In this document: positions 31,021-42,737 of the stretch, one piece after another
Layout: each line of letters opens with the position of its first letter
Numbering within the stretch: the first letter of the stretch is position 1
Assembly (NCBI GenBank): GCA_963970005.1
Contig: CAXAMN010022707.1
Location: 931,423-995,422 of the forward strand
Length of the DNA stretch: 64,000 nucleotides
DNA from: Durusdinium trenchii
Lineage: Eukaryota > Sar > Dinophyceae > Suessiales > Symbiodiniaceae
Reading direction: 5' to 3'
The notes under the pieces: generated by a model
Database searches by the model: none
What the model was told of the DNA's origin: nothing
The model's input: only the letters and a program-made list of their open reading frames with translations
Program-made: the position numbers and the translations under genes

Positions 31021-32793
31021 ACTGCATTGTTTGGGCCAGAAGTGTGGGACTCTGGTCGAAGGACGTCAGTTGATGTACAGGTGATCTTGGTTGATTTACA
31101 TTTAAATTCTTCAAGCTGGGTGGTGAATCTTATGTGAATCTGTTAAGAAGTCGTGAGTTCTTCTTCTCCAGGTTCCTCAGATTCCGCACGTCGAAAGTTC
31201 CCAATGATGAAGTTGAGGTGTGACGGCCTCGATTTGCCTCGTCTTTTCTTGGGCCTTCGTCGACTAGGAGCACCGGCTTTGTCCTGGAGCTGGCCGTTGA
31301 ATGGACCATGGCAGGCCAATCAGCAAAAACCAGCGAGCTGAGAGTCCACGAACGAGCGGATGTCAACATGTGACGTAACATGTGTGAAATCCTGAAAGGT
31401 CGGAACCCCAGAAGTTGGAACCTTCCGGAATTATTTCTTTTTGGCACATGGATCTTCTCGCAGTTATGTCTTCCACCACGACCGACGCAGTCTACGTGAC
31501 GGAGTCTGTTTTTACGTGACCGACCTTTGTGGCGGGCGGACGACGAGTTGTGACCGACCTCCGCCACTGGGATCGACCCGTCGTCGTTCGGTCTTTTCGT
31601 CACGTCGTCCGTCTTCGGTCCTGGAAGTTGGAACCAACGCGGTGATCTTCAGGGGTGAAGACGTCGCCACCGGGGTAAGGGGCCCAGCTTGATCAGAAGT
31701 GAACAGAATTGGACGAGCGGGCCCCTTTGGAGGTCAAGCGTCTGACCCATTCCCAGGGTGCAAACGTGAGAAGACGCATTCAGCATCGCAACCAAATCAC
31801 TGCTTCGTTGGAGGCTCCAGGAGCCTTCCTTCTCGATTCACTTTTGCCATTGAGATTGACCCCAAAAGAGAGTGCTCAGTGACTTTTCCACATGAGTTCC
31901 GGGTTGGAAGGAGTTGTTCTCCACCATGCTTCTGGTCACATCAGGTAGCTTCACCCTTTGATGGTGCTGCTGAAAAGAGGGCCTTCCGGCCTAAAATTTA
32001 TGCCGACCTAGGAGGCCATTCCAGGCCTCGAATTGATGCTTGTTGATCTTGTTTGATTTCTCACCAGACCCGGAGACCTCCAAAACACTCTCCAACGATC
32101 CCTTGAGCTCCGCGCGCCAAACAAAGGCGAGCAAGTGATGCCTGAGACCTCGTTGCAACACTTCATCCGACTTCCAGTGCATCCACGGGATGCAGGCGGG
32201 TCGAGTTCCTAACCCTTCGTTTTTGTTCACCGAAGAGTTTGGTGTGGAACTGGCGACAACGGTGTTAGCGGTCATTGGAATTCGATATAGAGCTTGGCAG
32301 ATGCTCCCCTTCCAAACAGCTAAGAACACAGAGGACCATGAAATCCTCTATACACACATAGCGAGTACGTCGAGTCGGCCTTTTTTTTATACTCTGTACG
32401 AACTCTTGGTGTATGAGGACCAGGTTGCGAGCTGCCTAGTCAATGAAGCAAAAGATCACGGTGAGAAGTTGATATTGGATGATATTGAATTAAAACCAAA
32501 TAAAACGACCAGCTCACCCTGAAGAGTGAAACCAATTGCACTTCCATTATTATTTCAGGAGTGCGGCTTGTTCAGCTTGGGGTATTGCTTGGAGAGAGTA
32601 CAACCTTGCCATTGCTAGTCAGAGCTGATGACTTCGAAGATTATCTTTTAATTAAATGCTGCTGTCCTGACAACTAGCCAATCGATGGAGGTGGCACTGG
32701 GCAGTTTTGTCAAGTGCATGCAATCGACTGTTTTCATGCTGCCGTGCAAGGGAAGAAGATTCCGAAAATTCATGAACATTCCATAGAATCATC

Positions 32794-32900
32794 ACCCAGA
32801 CGCTCCATGTATGGCATATTTACCTATAAGATTAACTTCTGAACTTCCCCAAGGTAACCCAAGGTAGGCAAATATGGCGGTCCCATTTGTCGTTTTTGGG
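32794..32900. mobile_element. MITE family A, decayed full-length copy
   Basis: The left end CCCAGACGCTCCATGTATGG is opposed by GTAGGCAAATATGGCGGTCC and a mutated TTTTTGGG end. The inner part of the inverted repeat (TATTTACCTA / TAGGCAAATA) still pairs. Confidence 0.6.
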
Positions 32901-33026
32901 TGTTTGAATCTTCCTTTTTTCTGACATGCTTTCAGATGCACCGGTGCGCTACGGGCACCGGTGCAGCGTTGCATGGTCTTCTCCGGTCCTCGCCTGTCCA
33001 GCGCGTTTTTTCCGCGCGGCGTGCAG

Positions 33027-33086
33027 GTGGCTTCAGTGATGGACTCGATCGGGAAAGTAGTGCAGACATGGACTTCTTCTTGGCAG
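33027..33086 (+). CDS. Likely internal exon, unknown protein
   Basis: AG|G acceptor (gcgtgcag), then 20 codons reading VASVMDSIGKVVQTWTSSWQ, then a GC donor (gcggac). It is phase 0 at both ends, like the EF-hand exons. If unspliced the frame runs to TGA 54 bases later. A second + frame is open in parallel. No family is recognised. Confidence 0.42.
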
Positions 33087-33839
33087 GCGGACGGAGCGAT
33101 CGTCGCGCCATGTGCGTCTTTGTTGACAGCGCCGTGGTGACAGGCACCGCCCTTCCTGCAAGCCCATTAATTTAGATATAGATATATTGAGATCATGCCT
33201 TATCCAAATAGTAACAAGTAACAAGTAATTCACCAATGCCGACAAGTTCGAGCTTCGATCGAACCCAACGCCTGACAGGCCAGTTCCCTGGCGAGTTGAA
33301 CGTTGTTTTTCAATTCTGGTGTTGGACTAATCAAATTTGTGTGTCAATCTTTTGTTTGCAAGTATTGTTGACACCTACTCTACTTGTCCTTTGCTTTCGC
33401 CGATGATGTTTCTTGACAACAAACCTCCCATTTGGCCTTGTTCGTGGAGCTTGCTCGGAGGACATCTTGGACAGTGTTGGTTTCCAACTTGGCATTCACA
33501 GGCCCGAAGAGGGGTCGATCGACGGAAGTCTTGTAGAGTATGTCAGCTTGCCGCAAAAATGCGTATACGGAGAGAAAATGGTGTGCTGAGAATGCTTGGG
33601 AAGAAACCATCAATGACTGACAAAGTCACCTCGGCAAAGCTATTTCGAGCCTTTTTCTGCTGGCTTGGTTTAACTTTCTTTCAGTGATGAATCCAGATGG
33701 TGTATTTTTGGGGACAATGTTGACTCATGTGCATGGAAGACAGGCAAAGTCCGGTTGAGGTATTGCAAGCCTTGCAACCCGGGCCCGTTCTGTTTGTTTT
33801 GTGCATTTTTGTGCATGTTTTTGCCTCACCAACGCGGCC

Positions 33840-34106
33840 CCGCGACCCCGCTCTTTGCCCGCTCAGCGACCTGGGGATGCGCTTGAAGGCAAGGTTGCTC
33901 TCAACCTTCCATCCGAAACACCTAAACACCTCCGAAAAAAGAGCGAGCTGAGCAAAGCCGTCCGACACCGTGCGGCTGTGGGGGGGGGTACTGTCCGCAC
34001 GCAGGACGAGTGTGAACAGCGGTGCCCAATGGAGATTGAGGTGACACTGCCCGTGGGATGCTCCTGTGGAACGGCTGGGCGTTTAGCGCCCTGGCTCGGA
34101 GACTGA
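33840..34106 (+). CDS. Possible exon, unknown protein
   Basis: The frame reads ALEGKVALNLPSETPKHLRK and DECEQRCPMEIEVTLPVGC, and ends at TGA 34104-34106. It has a Cys-rich C-terminal part (four Cys in about 22 residues), mixed codon bias and no clear acceptor. An alternative short exon in another frame (CPLSDLGMRLK followed by a GC donor at 33889) overlaps it. Confidence 0.3.
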   Translation, partial: PRPRSLPAQRPGDALEGKVALNLPSETPKHLRKKSELSKAVRHRAAVGGGTVRTQDECEQRCPMEIEVTLPVGCSCGTAGRLAPWLGD

Positions 34107-34509
34107 GAGATTGAATGGCTGTGGGTTTTACCTGGGACCCACTTCACCCGTAGGTTGACCATGTCTCGTAGTTCCTTTCTGTTCATTTTCACAAGTTCAC
34201 GGTTAACCCAGGTCTCCGACAGTCTGTTGTGACCAGATGTTGCTGCATTTGCTTGCCAGCCGTGGATGCAACAGAGCGAGTGAAGACTCTAAATATTCGC
34301 GCCGCCGTGGTAAAAAGCTGGATTTCAGAAGTCTAAGCAACACCAACGACTTGTGTGTTTGGCAAACAACTTCCCAGACGCTCCGTGAGTTCACAGCCCT
34401 TTTCTGGTCCCTCAAAACATGGATTGCTGAACAACCCGGTCCGACCAGAAAATTCGGGGTCCGAGCCCACGGTGTGAGGGTCCAGGGCCGCGTTTGGGTT
34501 GTTTATATA

Positions 34510-34619
34510 CCCAGACACGACCCATGGGACTGTCATAGGCCGATCAAGCCAGACCCCCCAACTGAACCACCCCTGGCCGTTTCTCGGCATCTATGGCAGT
34601 CCCATGGGTCGTGTCTGGG
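34510..34619. mobile_element. MITE family A-II, best-preserved copy (110 bp)
   Basis: The 23-bp terminal inverted repeats are perfect. The left arm starts CCCAGACACGACCCATGGGA and the right arm 34597-34619 is its exact complement. The spacer holds CCACCCCTGGCCGTTT. As RNA or single strand it would form a near-complete hairpin. It has no coding capacity, so it would depend on a transposase supplied elsewhere. Confidence 0.9.
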
Positions 34620-35556
34620 TATTGTTTTTACCATTTCACGCCGCTGTGCGTTCAGCGCTGAACGGATCGCCCGTCCTCCTGTCAGTCTGCGTCGGTTGGG
34701 AGGACCGGCGAGGTTCCCGGGAGTGCCAGCACCCATTTCGGGTGGTGATTTAGATCTAAAAGAGCACTCCAGGGCGGTCTGTCACAAAACCACCTGATAC
34801 AGGGTGTCGAGATGTTTCTAGGTCTATGGCATATGATTTGAACGGTTACCGCGTTTTTTTTTTGGTGGTAACATGGATGTTCCAAGACTCTCCATGACTG
34901 ACTCGGCCGGAGCACATGGAACATCTCTTTTAGCCGCTGTTTCTCCCCCCAAAACCACGGCTGTTTCGGTCTTCGGACCGGAAGAGAGCCACGTTTTTTT
35001 GATGTTTTGAAAGCGAAGAGGGCCCATGTTAGGATCATTTGCAGGGGGGGCAAGCACCAAGCTTCATGGATTTTCTGGATCAGGTTCTTTACGATGAAGA
35101 GATCTTCTGCAGATCTCAAAGGGTCAGAGGTTGCCTTCCAATCTTGGTACAGGTGACTGGATGATCTTGAACCTGAGGTTAACCATTACTCATATAGTAA
35201 CCAATCAAACCCAAGAGTCAATCACTATATATCAGAATATCGATCACTATATATATCACTATCAAACTGAACATCAACCACTAGATTCACAATGATTTAC
35301 AGGCAACATCATGTGCCCAGCTTCAGCATGTCGTTCTTCTTCACTCCGTCCTTCTATCTTTCCTTCTCTTGGATCCTGGTAACCGATTCAGATCCGAAAC
35401 CGTCCAGGTGCAGCGGAAGCAGCTTTCACCGTCCAGGTGCAGCCTTTGGCTCCTTGGGCCGATGGACATCGGACGCCCGACGTTGGACTGACCACCCCGG
35501 TGACCCGGTGAGACACAGAGACCTGGAGCATCGGACCACCGAAGAACAGTGTCCAG

Positions 35557-35592
35557 GGCATGGTGGCATGGTGGTGGCATGGTGGCATGGCA
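35557..35592. repeat. GGCATGGTG minisatellite
   Basis: Four units of GGTGGCATGGTG or similar in 36 bases. Confidence 0.7.
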
Positions 35593-35925
35593 CTGGCAAA
35601 GAACATGAGTTCACCCGCACCTTCCAACAGGTCTTCAAATGGAGGTTTTTGCTGACTTTAACAGCTGGTGACTTGTTGGAGGGTCCTGGTGGAAGAGGGC
35701 TTAGATATGCTTAGATGACTTTCCTATTTCCACATGTGATTCATTATGATTAATTAATATTCATTGAGGATTTGGTGATTGCGCATCTGATATACAGCAA
35801 CAGTGTTGACCATATATTGTATATGGTGTTTATGCATGTCCCCCAATCTCTTTGAGTCCTCCTGTTGCTCAAAGGGGAAGGCTTCACCATCGGAAAGAAC
35901 ACACACACACACAAATTGACACATG

Positions 35926-36027
35926 CCCAGAAACTCCATGTATGGTATACCATGGTATACCATACATACATTAGGGTGGTTGATTTCAGGGCTCAATGTA
36001 TGTAATGCCAGTCCCATGGACCGTTTA
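35926..36027. mobile_element. MITE family A, copy with palindromic insert
   Basis: The left end CCCAGAAACTCCATGTATGG, a GGTATACCATGGTATACC palindrome, then ACATTAGGGTGGTTGATTTC and GGGCTCAATGTATG, and the right end CCAGTCCCATGGACCGTTTA. The order is as in the 18.02 kb copy. Confidence 0.7.
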
Positions 36028-36856
36028 GTACGTGGATCCCGCCCAACGAGTTGCAGCTGGTGACTTGCAGTTCCGGTTCGGACCACGCGTTCTACGGCTA
36101 CCGTGCGGTTCGCGCGCGCCTTCACATGACCACCATGCGCTCGAGCTGTTGGGTTTCTACGGCGACTTACTGGAAGGGGAGAATGGCTCCTTGGAAGACG
36201 ACTTTCCTCTACAAGGACCCCCTAACAATGAGGGGCTTCTATTGATAACACAAAAGAGGTTACAATTATATAAGGGGTGTCCATGAACCACTTTGTGGGT
36301 TCTGGTGGAAAAACAGGCGGTTTTCCATGTGTGTTCCTTTTCCATGGCTAGACATCGAAGTGTACACACAGTGACCACTCCCCCCTTCGTTGGCGCAGCT
36401 GAAAATCAAAAAGCAACGCTGGGTGTTTTGATACCGAGTTTGCTTGTTTTTGGAGCTTATTCAACCTGCCCTTAGCACCCCAAAAGCTGCGACTGATTGC
36501 TTGCGGCTTGAGGGTGAATGTCTATTTTAAACAAGTCCCAAAGAAGAAACCCTCCTCCGCAGCGTTGCCAAGGTTCTTTGAGGGGACAGCTTTGTTCCCC
36601 AGTGAAGTACCACTGATCGCCGGACCTCTGGAGGAACTTGAGAAAGAAGGCGAGCTCAAAACATCTCGAGCTCTGCTTTCGACGGCGCTTTCAAAGCCAA
36701 AAGCTGTGGGTGGTGGTTTCAGATGATCTATATATGTTCAACTTTTCCTTCAACCGATATCATTGAGATGATTGGTTATATCATGTTATATCGATTCCAC
36801 TCATATTCTGGGTCTGAATTGGCTGTGCCTCTTTTCTTCGCCGGCGTGAGTGTCAG

Positions 36857-36977
36857 GGCTCCGAGTGCTGGCACCACGTGGCTTCGAGCTGGCGGAAGCA
36901 CTGGAGGAATTCCTGGCCGACCGCCGGAGCCTGGTCAACACGTGCGGGGGCCCGGACCTGCAGAGTCAGCCACTGAG
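36857..36977 (+). CDS. Likely internal exon, unknown protein
   Basis: Acceptor gtgtcag|g. After two bases the frame reads LRVLAPRGFELAEALEEFLA then DRRSLVNTCGGPDLQ. GC-ending codons dominate, and the two rival + frames give Trp/Ser- or Gly/Pro-rich junk. A GC donor (gcagcg) after CTGAG ends it in phase 2. The product is a soluble helix followed by a Gly/Cys turn, with no recognised family. Confidence 0.55.
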
Positions 36978-37988
36978 GCAGCGGCTGAACCTTAGCCACC
37001 TCGCGCCGAAAAACTGCCCGAAGCTGCCCCCAACATCCACTGATTTGTTCGATTTTGGGGGGATTGGGATGGATTGGGACGGTTCCCCCCCAAAGCATCG
37101 ACCGCGGACGTCAGCGGACAGCCGCCGTAGCTGGTTTGGAAGACCATTCCCGGGATCGGTACAACTTCGTCGTTAGACGTCGATCACGATGTCACCCTTC
37201 AGCGTCTCGCGCGGTCTCGGCAGCGGTCGGAGCGCTCGGCCCGGCCCGGCCCTTCACGCGGAGCGCGGAGCGCGGAGGGCGGGGGGGATCCGGATCGGAG
37301 CGTTGAGGCTGGACTATCCATGGCCACTTTTTGGATGCACCTCGACACAACTCGTTGAAGCGTGCCGCCATGGGTTGATCATAGGCCGAAAGTAGACCTC
37401 CCAGGTGCTCCGACCTGGTTGGGGAAATAGACCCGTTTTGCCCAGCCAGGGGCGAGAAAGCTGGAATCTTGGGGGGGGTACCCCTGGAAATTCCAATGGA
37501 ACATTCCACCTTGGATTGTGGATTTCAGAGGATTTGGGCTCACTAAGATGCAGCACCAGCGTAATGAACATCATGAAGTACTATATCATACTATATCATA
37601 CTATGCTCAGATATTTACTTCACAGAGAGGCAGGCAGTAGTGATGGTAGTGGAAGTCATCATTTCCAATATTTTTCATCAGATCTGTAATTTACTGTCAG
37701 CATTTTTCAGGATTCACTTGAAGAGCCATGTGCCGATGTGAGAAGCGCTTTGATTTCTTTTTTATGGCCTTCAACCACTAGTTTTGAAGCGGATTCACCT
37801 TACTTCAAATAAAAACGCATCGAAGCTCGCAACGATTTCAAATCTTGAAAGCCAACTTCCAACTTCCTGCTTTTGCCTCTTCGGCTGTGGATATGTGGAT
37901 CCGAAGCAAGTTGTTGGATCCGTAAACAAAATGGTGCATTTTTCTTGGGCTTCACTACACTGCAAAGCAAAAAAACACTCTAACCGAA

Positions 37989-38035
37989 GACGTAGGTGGG
38001 TTTGAACCCACGACCTCAGGGTTACGAGCCGTCAG
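37989..38035 (-). tRNA. tRNA-like 3' half (decayed, tRNA-Thr(CGT)-like)
   Basis: Read on the minus strand, GTGGGTTCAAACCCAC is a perfect 5-bp T-arm with a TTCAAAC loop. It is preceded by GAGGTC (variable region) and a CTCGTAA sequence like a Thr anticodon loop. The anticodon stem has two mismatches. A T-run follows downstream. No D-arm or 5' acceptor strand is found on either side, so this is a fragment and not a working tRNA. Identity as Thr is only suggestive. Confidence 0.5.
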
Positions 38036-38051
38036 GGGGGGGCGGGGAAGG

Positions 38052-38723
38052 AGGGTACTCGCGCCCAAGAACGTCTCCCTTAAGCATAATGGGCACCTAG
38101 ATTTTCGCAGATTCTTGATGATTCTTGAAATCATTTTCCTTTCATTTCCGTCTTTCCTTGCGTTCCTTTACTTTTCTTTGAACCTCCTGCCTCCTTACTT
38201 TCTTTACGTTTCTTCACTTTCCTTTTAAAATCCTGTATATTTCTTTCCTTTTGTTTTCCTTTACTTTTCTTTCAAACTCCTTGAAATCTTGAAAATTTGG
38301 GAGACCCAAGGATTTCAGGAAACTTTAACTGCTATAGGGGGTTGATAAATGCTAGGCTAACATTACGTTCATCTTGATAGAACCTATGGTGGTCTAAAAT
38401 GAAGAGGCTTTCTTTGCAGCCAGGTGGCCAAAATAGATAAACCATAGCCTGAATTTAAAGCCAGCAGTCAAATGGTTTCATACGGGCTCAAGATGGCTCA
38501 ATATACCCAAATAACTTGAAGCCAGAATCAACATCTGGGACATTTTGTGACATACACCTCTTCATCTTTTCAACTTGACATTTTTTGAAATGTTGGCGCT
38601 TGAGCTTCAGCTCTCTCGGTTGCCGGTCGTTGAAGACAAAGAAAAGCAATAGGTCATAATAGGTCAAAATTGTGTGATTGTGGACGTATGCTTAAGGGAG
38701 ACGTTCTTAAGCGCAAGTACCCT
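38052..38723. mobile_element. TIR element, 672 bp, 37-bp ends
   Basis: Left end 38052-38088 starts AGGGTACTCGCGCCCAAGAA. The right end 38687-38723 is its inverted copy with 34 of 37 positions matching. The interior is T-rich (TTTCCTTT, TTTACTTTTC runs) and has no ORF, so it is non-autonomous. It begins a few bases from a truncated tRNA-like sequence, which suggests insertion into or next to that sequence. No target-site duplication is obvious. Confidence 0.8.
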
Positions 38724-38765
38724 AAATTGGAGCGTGGGTGAGCATCCACTTGCACTCCTTTCACT

Positions 38766-38806
38766 GCCACTTGCGCTTAAAGGAGACGCGCTGAAGCGCA
38801 AGTGGC
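38766..38806. repeat. 13-bp hairpin related to the 672-bp TIR element
   Basis: GCCACTTGCGCTT and AAGCGCAAGTGGC pair perfectly across a 15-base loop. The arm resembles the TIR of the neighbouring element (ACTTGCGCTTAA...GGAGACG), so this may be two element ends fused without the interior. Confidence 0.8.
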
Positions 38807-38965
38807 GGCGAAGAGACTAGAAATAGATTTCTATACATTCGGTCTTCCATGAAAACCGATACGCTTTCTGCATCACTCCAAGCTTTGTAGCACTGTGGCA
38901 AGTCCTCTGTGAGCGTAGTGTCCGTCTGTATTCCGTTTGTTCGTAAATAGAGCGCGGGTTGCGCA

Positions 38966-38990
38966 CGCCCGGCGCGCCGCACGCCGGGCG
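38966..38990. repeat. 9-bp GC hairpin
   Basis: CGCCCGGCG, 7-base loop, CGCCGGGCG. It contains two GGCGCGCC/GGGCGCGCC near-palindromes. Confidence 0.8.
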
Positions 38991-39965
38991 CGCCGCCAAA
39001 GTGAGGCCGCCTTTTCCATTTACTTCCAGCTTTGTAGCAGGCAGTTTCCGTGTATTCATATTGAGCGAGTCGGAAGAAAATACTTGCTGTGTTTTATACA
39101 TCTTGATATCGTTGAATCCATATGAACTCTTGCTTTGATCATCTTTGATCGTTTTGATTGTTATTTGTGTATAGTTTGTTATGTATTGTATTGTTCTGTA
39201 GGGATTTGTTTTTGTTTTTTATATACTTAGCGAACAACAACAGAATATGGTTCCTCCAGGGGCAGAATCCTGCAGAACCTGCGGTGCGCCGGACGAGGGA
39301 AAGAAACAAATGCTATCAAATGCTGTTTTCATATGTTTTGGGGGAAGAGGTGTGGAATGTCACCCCCCCCCACATGGGTCCCCCATAAGGGTGGAGGGAT
39401 TATTAAACAACACACATCTGTTTTGATCGTCATGGATTAAACATCACTTAATTGACCTCCTTTTGAATCCTTTTGAGGACGAGAGGTGCCAGAATGATAC
39501 CAGTCCCATCCAGTCCCCAACTCAGATTTCAGAATTTGGATCGATTTTGATTGTGTTATATGGCTACACACGCGATTCAGACTAGGGCCAGGTTGTGATG
39601 GGTCCCTTCCGACCCTCCCCAGCCTTTCCCGGCAGTTGTTTCACTACGTATTATGGACTGGGAGTTTGACACATGTTCACCTTTGGTGCACGCCAAGGCG
39701 GGTTGACTGCCTCACGAATGTAGACTCTTGACACAATAACACCCCCAGATGGTTTTACAATCCAAATGGGTGCTCTTATCAAGAGGTTTGCATCTTAGTG
39801 GATTGACTGCCTAAGCCGTTTGAGTCATTTTCACCTCGTTAAACGAGCCATTTTCTTCATCTCGCTGGGAAGACTGCATCTCTTCTGGGTCTCGCCCTTG
39901 GGGTGGCCACACCTGGGAAGAGACCCACATGGAACCTGATGGCATGGACCTTTGGAAGACGATAT

Positions 39966-40028
39966 CCTACTAGCAATGGCCTCCAACCTACTAGCGATGG
40001 CCTCCAACCTTATTATCCTCTAGTAGCC
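39966..40028. repeat. ACTAGTAG repeat (family C)
   Basis: Two head-to-tail CCTACTAGCAATGGCCTCCAA units (second unit CTAGCGATGGCCTCC), then CTCTAGTAGCC. Confidence 0.7.
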
Positions 40029-40737
40029 AATGGTTTTCAGCTTCCATATTTGTTCATCTCCAGTGTGTCAGTCTTCCACGACCGTCCGAGGCACGGCCAT
40101 GTTCCTTCCGCTGCCGCATCTGCGTCCACTGGCCTGTCCACTCGTCCGTCCCTCCTGCGAGCGGGTGATGGAGAGGACCTCACGGATCCATGTTGCTTGG
40201 CGCCGAACTCGCCCGACGGCCCATACGAGCGGAGCCGGGCGAACCCGGTGGGGCAGTAGACCCGGGCGCTGTGTTTCGACCACGCGACCACCGTGTCCCC
40301 AACGGTGGTGACATGAGAGTCTCGGTCGGAACACTTCGGTTCGAGGTTAAGTGTTGGCCTTGGAAGTCCGATGGATCAGACGAGTCGCTCAGCTTCTTCT
40401 GTTCTCCTGATTTTGCTCCAAATCCTGAGCGCAAGATAGGCCGCCAAGGCAGAAAGGCAAACACTCATTGGTGATGGGTCCTGTGATGGAACGGATCTTC
40501 AGAACACCCAGATCTTCGGGACACCCAGGACCCAGTCCGTCCAGCATGGCTCTTTTTGGTGCTCTTTTTGGTGCCTATCCTGTCAGTGGATCACCTGGAA
40601 TACATCCTTTCACCTATTTTATCCTATTTGGGGTGCATTGGGTACACCGCTCCACCTCCATTCGCGGGACGTTCACCGCTCAACCAAACGCCCCCGACAA
40701 ATCAGACGGGCCGCGACTGGCCGACGTCGCCGTCGGC

Positions 40738-40880
40738 AAGTCGATCAACGGCACGTGTGGACGGACTCCTGGTCCTGAGGCCTCCAGTCTCCCTTTGCTC
40801 ACCCTGCACGGCAGCGTCTATTTGTTCGACCTCACGTTGCTGGGAAGTCGGGCTGCCCGAGGTTTTGGAGAGTCGAATCA
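40738..40880 (+). pseudogene. Broken exon resembling a 3'-5' exonuclease (DnaQ-like) domain
   Basis: One frame reads LPLLTLHGSVYLFDLTLLG, resembling the strand pair of WRN/EXD1-type exonuclease domains (Leu-rich strand, then VYLFD, then LG). About four codons later another frame carries GLPEVLESRIM, like the following helix (GL..LLES) of the same family. Joining them needs a one-base shift near 40840-40850, and no intron fits. The catalytic Asp/Glu strand expected upstream is not recognisable. I read this as a decayed or mis-sequenced exon; family assignment is from pattern memory only. Confidence 0.4.
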
Positions 40881-42737
40881 TGTCGAATCCAACACATGGA
40901 GTCGGAGCCCTGCCGCGGGGGGGAATGGTGGTTTTGGGGGGTTGGGGAGCTACATCCACCCTCTTTGTTGAGTTGTATATATGTAGATTTGATGCTTATA
41001 ATAGGCTCACAATGATGATCAAATATGAACCATATGTTATCAATATGTCATTAACACGAGCCATGCCAAGCACACAACACGCAGGACAAAGATGCACAAA
41101 CATGACCATGCTACACATGTGTCTCGGGTCCTGAAGAGTTTGCCCAACACCCACGAGGTCCGGACCGTTTTGGAGCTTCCACACCGACCCCAACGGACGG
41201 GTCGATGTGGGACGTCTCGGTCCGAGAACGAACTCGAAGTCAGCCAATGTCAGGAAGGCAAAAAGGCTACGAAATGGCAGAAAGACATGATGTGATGCTG
41301 TGCTCGTTTTTTTTCCCTGTACGAGTCACCGAGTCACTGAGGTGCTTGTCCGAGTTTCACTCTCTCGATCGTGCAACCCTTGCGCAGCTACGCCTTGGCT
41401 TCTGCTTGGTGACCTGGCGTCCTTGACAGAGGGGCCTTTAAGGTCCAACATGGTCCAACAGAAAAACATCCAGAAAAGCAACAGAGTGTTAAAGAACAAC
41501 ATGGTCCAACCAAAACATCCAAAACAAAAACGAAGAGTTGTGAATAAGTCATGTGATTTCACTGCTTTTTTTGCCCAATGTTGTGTCTTTTGTTCCAGCT
41601 CTGTTCTGCTGATTGCTTGGTCCGAGCTGAATGTGCCAAGTCTGATGCATCTGAATGTGCCAAGTGAGACTTTCACCTTGAAACCAATGTAAAGGCGTGA
41701 ATCGATGGCACAGGGGGCAAGACATTTTGGCCTGGTTTTGCTTGGGTCTAGTGGTTTTTTACTTTCACTAGTGGGTGAATCCTCCTTCTGGGGAAGAATT
41801 TCTACTTTCTCCAAGTGAGGCAAGAGTGGTGGGAATCCAGTTTAGTGGGTCTACCACCTATATACTGTCCTTTACTGAGATCGCAGAATTCAGTTTGCTT
41901 GTATCCCCCAACACATACCGCTCCTTCTCCCACGGACATGGGCCAAAAACCGTCCGCATCCATATCTCGGAGAGTCCATGGGGTGGTGCCTTCTTTTGCC
42001 CCTGGACTCAGAACTGGGCCCCATATCATATCTCCTCGAACCTCTCGGATTTTCCATCCGAGCTTTCTCCGGCTTTGGAAGCTGGGAAGGAGCCAAGGTT
42101 TGGCTTCTTGTTGGAGCTGGAACCATGGTTGGCGCATGGCTTGCGGCGTTTGATGGCAGATGGTGTCCTACTGCAGCGCTGGCCTTCTGGGCTAGCAGAA
42201 GCAGATGCTTGGAGAAGCAGGGGGAAGGAGAGGAGCAGGGAGAGAGAGAGATGTACATATATATATATATATAGGGTGTAGCCCATTACCAGTACAGTAA
42301 CAGTCGGTAAAATATGATCAGTATTTTTGAGATGTCAAGCACGTGAACAATGGTCCCAAATCTTGGATGCTACCTTGCGGTTTCAATCATTTGCCAACTC
42401 GCAAGCCGATTTCCATGCCAAAACGTTTTTCTACAAGATAACAAAACCCTGTTGGAATAACACACCCAGATCTTAGATAGGATGCAGCAGTCCCAACAAC
42501 AAATTGATTCCATCTACCAATTCGTCGCTGCTGTTTGGGTGGACTCGATAAATGCAAAACAAACTTGACAACCAATCGCGTGGTCGTATACAGTCGGCGG
42601 ATGTCCTCGCCACAGCCCAACTCAAGTGGGCCCCATGTCCTCGTTGAAAAAGCGTCAATATTGACATTGATCTTGATCTGTGCAAAAGGTGCCCTTACCA
42701 CCCACTCTTCTGTTTCCGTTTACTTTGGGCAAAGCAG

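Noticed and set aside
32190..32522. 110-codon + ORF (YTLYELLVYEDQVASCLVNE)
   Set aside because: AT-ending codons unlike any exon here; an overlapping minus ORF is equally long.
36032..36286. GC-rich + island with two frames (LVTCSSGSDHAFYGYRAV; ELLGFYGDLLEGENGSLE)
   Set aside because: Two frames compete and no acceptor is convincing.
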